Part shown: positions 1 to 10,900 of the stretch, one piece after another
Layout: every line of letters starts with the position of its first letter
Numbering within the stretch: the stretch's first letter is position 1
The notes under the pieces: generated by a model
Databases searched by the model: none
What the model was told of the DNA's origin: nothing
The model's input: only the letters and a program-made list of their open reading frames with translations
Made by a program: the position numbers and the translations under genes
Source: Nematopogon swammerdamellus
Taxonomy: Eukaryota; Arthropoda; Insecta; Lepidoptera; Adelidae
Assembly: GCA_946902875.1 (NCBI GenBank)
Contig: OX336355.1
Coordinates: forward strand, 16,959,347 to 17,023,346
Length of the DNA stretch: 64,000 nt
Direction: 5' to 3'

Positions 1-68
1 CATTCAGTGCGGTGGTACCAACCCGGGCGGGTTAAACCCTACCACCTAGTGATATAAGAAGGGAGTCA
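1..68 (-). mobile_element. SINE family S1 fragment
   Basis: Body segment of the S1 SINE (CAGTGCGGTGGTACCAACCC, then a CCTACCACCTAGT block), cut off by the window edge. Minus orientation relative to the tRNA-like head seen in full copies. Confidence 0.8.
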
Positions 69-1490
69 TATATCATATAAGTGTAGGAACATTTTTCTGA
101 ATACAGCTTGAATAAAACAAAAACAGTTGTCATACAAACTAATTCACAAACTATCTAAGATTCTAACAAAGAATCGAATTTACGATCTTACAACGTCTAA
201 ATGCACTGCGGTGCACGCTCGGCCAGGGTGCGACTGATTTTGCGTTAAACCAGGCCACGGCGAGTGTGGCCAGAACCTGCGGGTCGCCGCCTCCCGGTAT
301 GACACCTACTTTTACATTAGACAGTAAATTCTAAAAATGTATATCTCAGAAACTAGACACTTCACAGATAGATATTGTTTACGTGAAGGTATACTCTTTC
401 GTAGAAAGTATAAGTCACTAAAGGTGAGGCCAAAGGCCGAGCTGCGTTCGCGTAAACGTAAAATTATATATCGTGCTCATTTCTGTGAAATTCTTATGGA
501 GCATTAGAGTATTTCTATCAATCTTTATCTTAGTCAGTTATTGTTTTTAGAAAGTATATCGTTATCCGAACGAAGCTCGGCCTTCGGCCTCGGAAGTTTA
601 GGCGACGGCAGGTAAAAGCTATACAGAAAGTGATTGTTTATTTATCATATTTGCGTTTCGAGCCGCGTGCACAGCTAGTATCAAATAAAAAATAATTAAT
701 ACAATTCAATGAGATATATTTTCCACAATTTTTGTTTTTCTTTGAAATTTATCAGGATTACTACTGTGTTGAAATTAATGTAGTGACTATTGCAACACCC
801 ATATAAAGATGTTTGTTTTGTTTGCGTTTTGAATTTTTCATAAAGTAACAAGTGTAACATAAACGAGTGTAACATAATTATAAGGAACGGCTTATAATTA
901 TGTTACAAACATGGTCGATACTGTGGACATTTTTGTACATAATTTTCGTCCCGATCTGGAATCCGGATTCCATAGAAGATCATTTGTGCAATGATTTTCT
1001 GCCATGATTTTCCTTCGGGGTAAAGTATACTTTATTTATAGGTGTCTATGAAATGTACAAGGCGACCGTGTTGTATTTGGGTTACGCTTGGAGCGCCCGG
1101 GACGAAGACATTGTTGGTTAGATGACTTTTTGTGCGTGTTTGTTTGTTTAATTTTGCTGCCTCTGTTTTGTCGTTGTCTAGTTTTGTGTTTATGTCTATG
1201 GCTTTAAGGAGAACACGGTCTTCTTGAAGCATTAGTTTGATTATTTTAGTAAAATGTACTTTTGTAAGTTTAGATAGCAAACGTTTGATATGCCACGCGT
1301 GAGGGCCCGCTATGTGCTTCGACTCCCATACTATGGTAATTGAATGATTGCTTCAAACCCGTTTAGCGTAGGGTAAACATGTTATTTTGTACACAAGATC
1401 TATAGGACCAATTTTGCCAAAGCTATCGCCTTGGAGCGTGCGACAGAAGGACGGACGGACAGACACCTCAGCAATTTTATAAGGGCCCCC
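69..1490. other. AT-rich intron of lap, nothing recognised
   Basis: No exon, RNA gene or clear repeat found on either strand. Short GC-rich patches (190-300, 580-610) contain CCTTCGGCCTCGG-like palindromes of unknown origin. Presumably an intron of lap, since ANTH sequence resumes at 4819. Confidence 0.4.
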
Positions 1491-1499
1491 TTACAAACA

Positions 1500-1740
1500 A
1501 ACATTACATTATACAAAATAAAATCGTTCTTGTGCCGCACTGCAAAGGTGTGGAATGGGCTCCCAGTGAATATCTTTCCCCACTCCTACAATCCACGGAT
1601 CTTCAAATCGCGGGTTAATAGCCTTTCCCCAGCAACATTAGTCCACCTCCAAGCCGAACTGGCACCTCCTCGGCGGTGAAATTGGCTGCGCTTGAGGCTT
1701 CGACTTTGGGCAGAGCCACCCAGTTCGGAAGCAATAAAAA
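1500..1740 (+). mobile_element. non-LTR retrotransposon 3' end (L-A)
   Basis: Reads [20 protein letters not shown] then [17 protein letters not shown] and a stop, followed by a short 3' UTR ending AATAAAAAAA. This is the C-terminal tail typical of insect CR1/Jockey-like LINE pol proteins (WN-LP motif). It is nearly identical to 50600-50815, so both are copies of one family. 5'-truncated. Confidence 0.75.
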
Positions 1741-1756
1741 AAACATATCCTATGCA

Positions 1757-2113
1757 AAAGGGCGCTGCTCTGTGGAACTGGCATCCCTTATTCCCTGCCA
1801 CCCGTCCTATCTCCGCGTGACTTGTCGCAGAGAGACTCAGCGCCCTTTTGTTGTTGACATTGGGCTTTTGAGAACCCATCGAAATCGTTTCTTTGTCGCA
1901 CCGCTAGGGTGTGGAGCACTGTCTTCCGGCGAGTGTGTTTCGCGAATTCTTTAACCTGGGTTTCTTCAAACGTCGTATTAACGGGCTAGACAGTCTGCAA
2001 ATCTGCTGGCATGGCACCTAACTGGGCGTGGTTTCACGAGGAGAGGTGTTTTTGGCTCTGTCGACTGCACCATCGGTCACTCGGAACAGCCACCCATCTT
2101 GGTTTACATAAAA
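1757..2113 (+). mobile_element. non-LTR retrotransposon 3' end (L-B)
   Basis: Directly after L-A. Reads GRCSVELASLIP, then a PFVVDIGLLRTHRNRFF segment, which is the same C-terminal domain (SxELxxLIP ... RTxR) from a related family. It ends in an A-run at 2107-2113. Decayed by frameshifts. Confidence 0.6.
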
Positions 2114-3479
2114 AAAATGGTTTTGAAGTGATTGTTCGATTACGTTAGTATGGGTGCGAGTTATATCGTTCCAGCAAGTTGAGAATTATTAATTAGTATG
2201 AAAATGGTACTTTTTGATTTACCTTAGAATTTAGAAGTATGGTGAGTCACCCAATACGTCGTAGGCTCTCCTGAGAAATAGTAATTATATTTGATGAGAA
2301 ATCAAATTGAGTAAAGTATGTAGTTAACGCTGTAGGAAATAAAAGTAAAGATTTTTCTATCAACAAATTCCACATTTCAATACCGTTTTAGGGTGCATTT
2401 TTGTTGATGTAGCTATGATTTCACTTTTTAAAAATGATTTTATTAAATTTTTTAATCAAATCAAAATTCTTTATACAATTTTACAGTAAGATAACTACCT
2501 GCACATAATTCTTACTTTAAATTAAAATACAGATTATGTCTAGTCAGAACTAAGAGTACTGTGAATCATTAAACATTTTGTTAACGCAATACCATTCTCA
2601 TTTAACTTCCAGAAGAAAGTTTATAAATAGCTTTTTATATCACTAACATTACAGTGTGTCATTCATCTATACTGCTTCACATAATGTAATGCTAGAGATA
2701 GGATAATCACTAATAATCAGATACATATTTGCCTAAATGCTAAAAAATATGGAAGTGGCTTCTTTTTGATTTAATTAAATAATTGCCGGGATTCCCGGAA
2801 ACGTTACTATACTATAAAATCTAGTAGATCTATTCAAAATAAATGTTCTTAATACGCTTTTATCATACTAGCGTTCACCCCCGACTTTGTTCACGAGAAT
2901 ATTTTTGTGACTGCGGACTGCGTCACTAAGTATATACTTATTTTCGCGATTAAAATTCCAAAAATCATTTTGGCCCCCTTTTACCAGGAACCTATACATA
3001 ATTAGCAGTTTTTATTATTATGTATATTAGTTTTAGTGAAGCACCAACATAATTTGTATATGTATACGTGAATCAAATACTTATGTAAAAAATAATAAAT
3101 AATATAATAATAATACCGTTTTTATTTAATTTTTATATTGATTTTGTATATTTTTATTACTTATGTAAAATTAATGTAAAATTTAAAAGAAACGTGAAAT
3201 AAAGAAAATATAATAATAATGTTAAAACATTACTTAACACAAAAATATACAGTTACAATTAAAATACGTCAATCCCGGGAAAAAATTAAAAGTGTCTTTC
3301 CATACTTATCCAACCTATCAAGTTTAGGTAAATATGTATCCTATTATCATATCTCTAGAATGACTTAGCATGAAAACGATGTAAAACTGCAGGTCCCTTC
3401 CCCTTACCTTGTTAGGTGTTAGGTAACCCATCCCGATCGCACTGAATTAAAGGTATGCCGAAACGGCTATTATGCAGAA
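2114..3479. other. AT-rich intron, nothing recognised
   Basis: Read in six frames without finding coding or repeat signatures beyond AT-rich simple stretches (3000-3250) and two CCCGGGA patches at about 2788 and 3274. Confidence 0.4.
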
Positions 3480-3785
3480 TATACATACATACAGACATAC
3501 CACACGCTGCATCCCGACAATCGGGTTAAGCATAGTAATCGATGTTGTGCTAAAAGCACTCTTGTAAAATAACAGCAAAACACCGACCACCGCGTTTAGC
3601 GATGTATTCGGACAAGATAACTATCAAGCAGCAAGTAAGGCACGAAGACCCACCTGCTGCGCGACTCGGTGGAAGGACCGTGTTAAGATTAGAGGTGGCT
3701 AGCCTGTCGCCCTTTATCACTGCACCTTGTCCTTATCACATAGTCGCCGTTTACGTCATGCGCGGGGCGATATGAAGTGGGGCCA
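3480..3785 (-). mobile_element. repeat family R1 (CATA-tailed) copy
   Basis: Starts with (CATA)n, then ACACGCTGCATCCCGACAAT, a block with ACCGACCACCGCG, and ends in TAGTCGCCGTTTACG and AGTGGGGCC. The same order recurs at 4079, 12671 (inverse) and 52383. The (TATG)n 3' tail suggests a LINE- or SINE-type retroelement end. Confidence 0.75.
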
Positions 3786-4078
3786 TTATTTTTAAGTACC
3801 GCACAGTAGGTACCTAGTACTGGTAGAATATCCGTAATTTTAATTAACTTTCATTCAACTGTGAAGAGCGACCAGTAAAAAAAAATCCATTACCTATAAT
3901 AGTTTTGTGAATAAATTTATTGGTTTTAACAATATAATACCGCCGCCTTCTGCCTACACATTATCAAATCACAGCTTTATCTACTCTGTCGAGTGGGTGG
4001 ATTCATCTGGTGGGGTTTTTGTAATTGGAGATATGGAATATAATAGCTATGTAAAACTGGACCACAAAAATTAAAATA

Positions 4079-4375
4079 ATACCTACATACTACACGCTAT
4101 AACCCGCCCGATAATCGGGGTAAGCAGAGTAATCGGAGTTGTGCTGCAGGTACATTACAGCATGACACCGACCACCGCGTTCAGCAAAGTATTCGGACAA
4201 GATAACTATCAAGCAGCAAGTAGGGCACGAAGACCCACCTGCACTGCATGACTCGGTGGAAGGACCGTTCCAAGGTGAAAGGTGGCTAGCCGGTCGCCCT
4301 TTAGCGCGGCAACTTGTCCTTATCCCTTAGTCGCCATTTACGACGTGCACAGGGAGAGATGCAGTGGGGCGTGAT
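4079..4375 (-). mobile_element. repeat family R1 copy
   Basis: Same block order as the copy at 3480, starting TACCTACATACTACACGC. Both lie in the same orientation 300 bp apart. Confidence 0.75.
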
Positions 4376-4537
4376 GCCAACCCTTAACACCTTGGTGACT
4401 TGATGTCATGTATTCTATTGGTAAAAGGAAACACTTAATGCCTCTTAAGTATTTTCTAACAGAATACCTCTTTTTTTAATAATGTCAGTTTTTCTCTTTG
4501 ATCGTGACAACTAACTTGAGGGAAAACACGAAATATT

Positions 4538-4760
4538 CACATAGCCGCTTCAACAGACCTTTCATTCAGTGCGGTGGTGGTACCGGATCCGGTCGGGTCA
4601 AACCCTACCACCTGGTAAGCTAAGCGAAGGGACCTACATTTATTCGTTGAATTCGAACCACGGTCAGCCTCAACTCTCGAACAGTCAACCGTCCAAAACG
4701 TCCGTTTCGACCGCACCCGTGTGCGATAAATTTCACACGATCACATGTCGATCCGTTTCA
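4538..4760 (-). mobile_element. SINE family S1 copy, diverged
   Basis: Shows the S1 body (CATTCAGTGCGGTGGT..., CCTACCACCTGGTAAG, GGGACCTACA) and part of the head (GAACCACGGTCAGCCTC) just upstream of lap exon A. Confidence 0.75.
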
Positions 4761-4818
4761 TCGCGGGTCAACCGCGGCTGAAAATTAATTGCGGCATCTG
4801 ATAGGATGCGTGTTGCAG

Positions 4819-4921
4819 GTTACGACATGTCGCCGTTCATCAGGCGCTACGCCAAGTACCTCAACGAGAAGGCGCTGTCGTACAGGACCGTCGCCTTCGA
4901 CTTCTGCAAGGTGAAGCGCGG
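4819..4921 (+). CDS. lap: lap exon A, middle of ANTH domain
   Basis: Acceptor TGTTGCAG precedes 4819 and donor GTGAGC follows 4921. The exon starts with two bases of a split Gly codon and reads [19 protein letters not shown], then [14 protein letters not shown], the conserved ANTH helix pair of AP180/CALM. It ends after two bases of the next Gly codon. The preceding exon is not in the window: the 4.8 kb to the left was read in all frames without finding ANTH sequence. A retroelement-like repeat begins within a few bases of the donor. Confidence 0.92.
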
Positions 4922-7900
4922 GTGAGCATTCTTTCCACCGATGTGACCTATTACTAAGCCTGCTCCGTCTGTCTGTATGTCTGTCTGTCTATCTGTCTGT
5001 CTGTCTGTCCGAGGGCTGTATCTCTTGAACCGTAATAGGTAGCCCATTGACATTTTCACTGAATATGTGTTATTATGGCCGATATAACAGTAAATAAGAA
5101 AAAGTAAAAAATTCACAAAAAAATTCACACACAATAAACTAAAAAGTGTATGCGCGCCATCTACCAACAGTTAGAAGCATTTTAACTAATCATGAATTTT
5201 AACTAATAAGAAAGCATTTCATAATACACGCCATAGATGGCGTGAGTGGCGCTGAACATGGCATGGCGATACGGAACCCTCAGTGCGCGAGTCCGATTTG
5301 CACTTGGCCAGTTTTTGAGGGTACCCAGATCCCTCAGCAGTCTTCCTTGCAATGCCACTTTTCAAGGGTAACTAGGAAAAGAATAATTTCATAACACCCT
5401 TATCATTTTAATTTTTCCTTCCCTGCCCCAAAAAAATTAATTATGTTAAAAAGTGGACCGATTTTCATGCGGTTTTTTTCATAGTTATTAGGTATGTAAT
5501 ATGGTATAACTGTTATGTTAAGTGTATGTTGCAAACCTAACTACTTACTTATGAAAAATAAATAAACATTTCATTTCATTTCAAGAAGATAATGCCTCCC
5601 AAGAAGATAATGCCTTCCAAGAAGTAAATCCCTCCTAGAAGCAAATTTCCCCACAAATCTAATTTATCTTTTTTTAAGCTGTCATTACAGATATTTAAGT
5701 CAGTGTTGGCGCATTTGGCTCTTAGCTAGTAGAAAATATATAACGAAAAAACTTCTTTTTTTTTCCAGGAAGGAGGAGGGCTCCCTTCGCATGATGAACG
5801 CGGAGAAACTCCTCAAGACGGTCCCAGTGCTCCAGGCGCAGCTCGATTCGCTGCTGGAGTTCGACTGCACGGCCAACGATCTCACGAACGGGGTCATCAA
5901 CATGTGCTTCATGCTGCTCTTCCGGGATCTAATACGACTGTTCGCGTGCTACAACGACGGCATCATCAACCTGCTGGAGAAGTACTTCGATATGAACAAG
6001 AAGAACTGCAGGGACGCGCTGGACCTGTATAAGAAGTTTTTGATCCGGATGGATCGTGTTGGAGAGTTTTTGAAGGTGAGTTTCCGTTTGTCGTTGGTGG
6101 TTTTCGGTAGCTCTGCTGGAGAAAATATAGGATAATATAGAAAATACAGGATGTTTCAGGATCAGCTTGAGAAACTTCAGGAATAGGTAGTACTCATCAT
6201 CAGAAGAAAAATATCCTTATCACTCAAATTGAAATTGCGTATTTTTTTTTTTTCAAACAAAAAATTCAAATTGTAATAAAAACTCGATGGGCAGTGAGTA
6301 TGGGGAGATTTGGCAACAGTGCTGTCTACGTCTAGAGAGTGCAATGACCTAGTTCAGGCCGTTTTTCTTTTGATGCCATTGAACTTTCAGTGTTTGCAAT
6401 TTACCTACCTGCAGTTCAATTCTACTAGTTAAGTCATACCCATTTCTATCCATGAGGTGATTTAATTTTTATTTAATAGAGGCGTATTTAACCGTCCACC
6501 AAATCTTGATGAAACTATTTTCACTAATTAAAAAGTACTATAAAATGACTGAATCTGGGAAAAAGTTTCAAAGCTTTTCGTCTTCAAATATGGACCACGA
6601 ATCCTGAAGTTACGAAATCCTATCCTGAATGAAACACTGTATAAGGATAGCGCATCTATAAGCTGCAAATCTGCTCTATTTGAATTTAGTATTTTCGTGT
6701 ACCTTTCACCACCAACAAAATCCCTGGCGCTTGTCAAAATCCAACACTGTTAAAATTTTTCTTCCCACCAACCTTTATTTTCATTTTTCGCATAAAAAAT
6801 CCTAATATGGCCAGGAACAATAATCTGCTTCGTCACAACATCCATCAGAACGGCCAACGGAGACTGAATGGATTTCACAAAAAAAAATCTAAATAGTGGA
6901 TGTTTTTCTTCCCACCAACCTTTTTTTTCATTTTTCGCATAAAAAATCCTAATATGGCCAGGAACAATAATCTTCTTCGTCACAACATCCATCAGAACGG
7001 CCAACGGAGACTGAATGGATTTCACAAAAAAAAATCTAAATAGTGGATGTTTTTCTTCCCACCAACCTTTTTTTTCATTTTTCGCATAAAAAATCCTAAT
7101 ATGGCCAGGAACAATAATCTGCTTCGTCACAACATCCATCAGAACGGCCAACGGAGACTGAATGGATTTCACAAAAAAAAATCTAAATAGTGGATGTTTT
7201 TCTTCCCACCAACCTTTTTTTTCATTTTTCGCATAAAAAATCCTAATATGGCCAGGAACAATAATCTGCTTCGTCACAACATCCATCAGAACGGCCAACG
7301 GAGACTGAATGGATTTCACAAAAAAAAAATCTAAATAGTGGATGATGATTAATCTAGACTATTCTTGTTATTCTGATATGAACGCAAATTGCAGGTAGCG
7401 GAAAACGTGGGCATCGACAAGGGCGACATCCCAGACCTGACGAAGGCTCCCAGCAGCCTCCTGGACGCGCTGGAGGGCCATCTGGCCACACTGGAGGGAA
7501 AGAAGGGTTCCGCCGCCAACACACCCACTCAGACCGCTAGGTAAGATATTTTATATGAAACATGCTAGGTTTTTGCCTACGCCCCTTGATGCCTTTTTTT
7601 ATGTAATCCGGTTTGGGTGGCTGAGTCGGAGGGATAAAGCACACGCTCCGACCAGCCGATATCACCTCCGAGAAGGTAGGTGCCATACCGTAGGTTTCCC
7701 TGGATTGCTGGCTATACTGGTCTAGGGGGGAACACAACTGAAGCTGCTATGTGGCCATCTTACATCCAGTACGGTGGTATCAACACAGTCGGCTACAATT
7801 GTAGACTACCACCTAGTAAGGGGAAAGGGAAGGGACCTACATTTTTAATAACGGTTCCGAATGGTGAAGCAGCAGGTGTAGGTACGCACGTAAATTTTTT

Positions 7901-10900
7901 CGTCAGAAAAACTCATTGATACAAGCCGACCGGATTCGAACGTCGGACCTCTACCAAGAGAGGCCTACGCCCAGGCCACCCGGCCACCCGCTGCTTTAAA
8001 TAATATTAACACCTACTTATTACAGCGTGTTCCTGTCGGAACAAGGTGTGTTATCAGTACATATAACGCATAACGCATAATAAGGAAATGGGGGGGTGTT
8101 CGAACGCGATCCCTCCACCCCCTTTCCCCACCGCACCACACACACTGGGCGCAGGGATGGTATCCCCACATGCTGGACTTACCGCAGATGCGTACCAATC
8201 GGTTCTGCAGATCTTTCGTTAGAACTGGTGAACTGTGGAACGCTCTCCCTGCCCATATATTTCCCCCCCTAGTACAGTCGAATGTTAAGCAACTCTGAGC
8301 GCGGTCAGTACTTGGATGGGTGACCTCTCGCGCGCTCGACCGTTGGAGGCTGACGGTGGTTCGGATTTCACGTACAACTCTAGGTCCCTTCCCTTCTTAC
8401 CTTACTAGGTGGTAGGGTTGATCCCGTTGGTACCACTGCACTGAATGAAACGTCGGTCGAAACGGCTATGTAAATAGTTCGTGTTTTCCGTCCAGTTCAG
8501 TGTAGCCGACATGAAATGAAGGGAAGCACTGACATGGCACCTAGTTCCCCCGGTGTTATGGGCTGACATCACGGATGTCGTAGGTGATGTAGCCAACCGT
8601 GTCAGTTTCCATAAAAAAAAAAAATTGTAAAACTACATATAATGATAAATGAAGATACAAAGATGAATTTTGTATGTGAAAATGTAAGATGCATATTGAT
8701 TTGTAGTTTCCTTATGCCTCCATAAATAAAACTAGTTTATTAGATTTAGCTATTGATTGCGTTTTATTAATTTAAATATTTGTTTTCTCTTCCTTCCCTA
8801 AACCTTTACCTTGCCACTAAATACACTGTTGTTTTGATTTATTTTAATTTTAAATGCCTGCGATTTTGGTTTTTAATTTTATTTTTGTAAATTTTTTCAA
8901 TCGCATGTGTATTTGGTATCTCCTTTTCCTCAAAATCCGCACCTTGTGGCACGGTTATACAACTTTTGATGCACTGGATTTTTGGTTTTTGCGTGATTTT
9001 TTTCTTGTCGCATACATTTTATAAATTATTTTTTTTTTTTATATAAAATTTGGGGGTTTAAAAACAGTGCTCAAAAGAACGTAGCCAGTGTCATGGGTGC
9101 GTTATCCTCTACCAGTAGCTCGTTCGGAACGGTGGCCGCCTCGTCGCGATTGGACAACCAGCCGGCCAATGGGAGCCAGGCGGCGTTCATCGATGACGTG
9201 CTCAAGCAGCAGGCCTTGGCTGAGGAGGAGGCTGTCATGAATCAGTATAAGGTGAGCGAGCATTGGGGGACCTTAAGACGAGACGGAAGTTAACTTTGTC
9301 CATACAAAATCGTCTTTCGGCAATTTATGTTTTTTACCCCCCTAAACCTTATCCGATTTTTACAATTATTCTCTTTTTGTTGTAATAAGGACAGTCGAAT
9401 CTACGTTCCTGTCTTCTTATTTTTTTATTATCTGAAGTGATGTGATGACTCAATAAAACTTAATGAACTTCATGACATTAAACAAATTTTTTTTTAATCT
9501 AATTCAAACAATATATAAGCGGGCTATAGCCTATAAAACATAAATGCCGAAAGACGATTTTGTATGGAGAAAGTTTAATTCCGTCTCGTCTTAAGGGCTC
9601 GTGCAGCGTGGCGGCGATGTCGCGCGACTACGGTCGCACCGACTCGCGGCGACTTTCGACGCGACGAGCGACCGCCGACCGCATCGGTGTCAGTTCATTA
9701 GTTATTGAAGTACAAAACTTTCGCAGTCGCAAGCGACCTGAGCAGACTGATCGCTGCAAGTCGCACAACCACCGGTCGGCGGTCGCGCACTCTGCATTGA
9801 GCCATTTAGATAAACACATTGAATCAAGTCGCTGCGAGTCGGTGCGACCGTAGTCGCGCGATATCGCCGGTACGCTGCACGGGCCCTAAGCCTAGCGCCA
9901 CACTTAAGTTATTTTGCGTCGCGTAATTTTCGTCAAGTAAAAATGTCTTCGACGTAACGGTGTATATTGGGCTCGCCGTGGCGTAGAAATTTGTGTTTTT
10001 TTTTTAATCTTAATTTTTTTTAAGGCTTTTTTTTGAAGGCTGGCAACGTATGCGTGTAATGCGACGCAATTTACGCAGCGCAAAATTCGTTTAGTGCGGT
10101 GCGGTTAGAATACGATGTATGCATTTTTTTCTTATTTTACTGAGGAAAGATTGAGTAATTTTTAGTTGTAATTTTTTTTAATGGTACAAATGGTTTCATA
10201 GATTTCAAAATGCAGTTCTTTATGTTAAAAAAAAATGTATAGTTTGTCAGAATGTTTTTGTTTTTATTTTAAGGGTTTTGACTAGCATTTACAATGCAAA
10301 TCCCATTATTTAGTATTTAGTAAAAAAAAAAAAAAGTATTTAAAGAAAATGAGCACGAATTAATCACAACTTTTTTGTATTGAGAAAATTTTTTAAAGTT
10401 GAAGGTTTTTTGTATATTTTTTTGTTTTCTGTGTAAATTTTTTCAGGTGCAATTATTCCAAGGTGATGTGACGGGATACGAAGAAGATATATTATTTGTA
10501 AGAAAATTTTGACAATGAAAATCGAATTTGTTTGTAAACACATGCTTATATTTTTTTTTGTGTATGAAGTTTGGCGCAGCGCGGGTATATTCGTTAACAC
10601 GAGTGTTGGGACGGTTGTTTTGTCTACGTTTTGAGTTTTCTCAAGTCACAATTTCATGTCTGATAAAAAAAACCGGCCAAGTGCGAGTCGAACCCGCGCG
10701 CCGAGGGTTCCGTATCGTCATGTCATGGTCAGCGCCACTCACGCCGTCTATGGTGTGTTTTATGAAATGCTTCATATTAGTTAAAATGCTTCATACTGTT
10801 TTCGGTAGATGGCACTTACAGATTACACTTTCTTTCTCTTAGTTTCTTGTATCTATTTATTTCTCTTAGTTGGGGGCTCCTGTTAATTTTTTACTTTTTC

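Noticed and set aside
6750..7319. 189-codon antisense gene
   Set aside because: Open only because a 147-bp unit without stop is repeated; no start context, no family match, intronic.
9560..9853. Arg/Ser-rich ORFs on both strands
   Set aside because: They lie in the GC-rich inverted repeats of a MITE.
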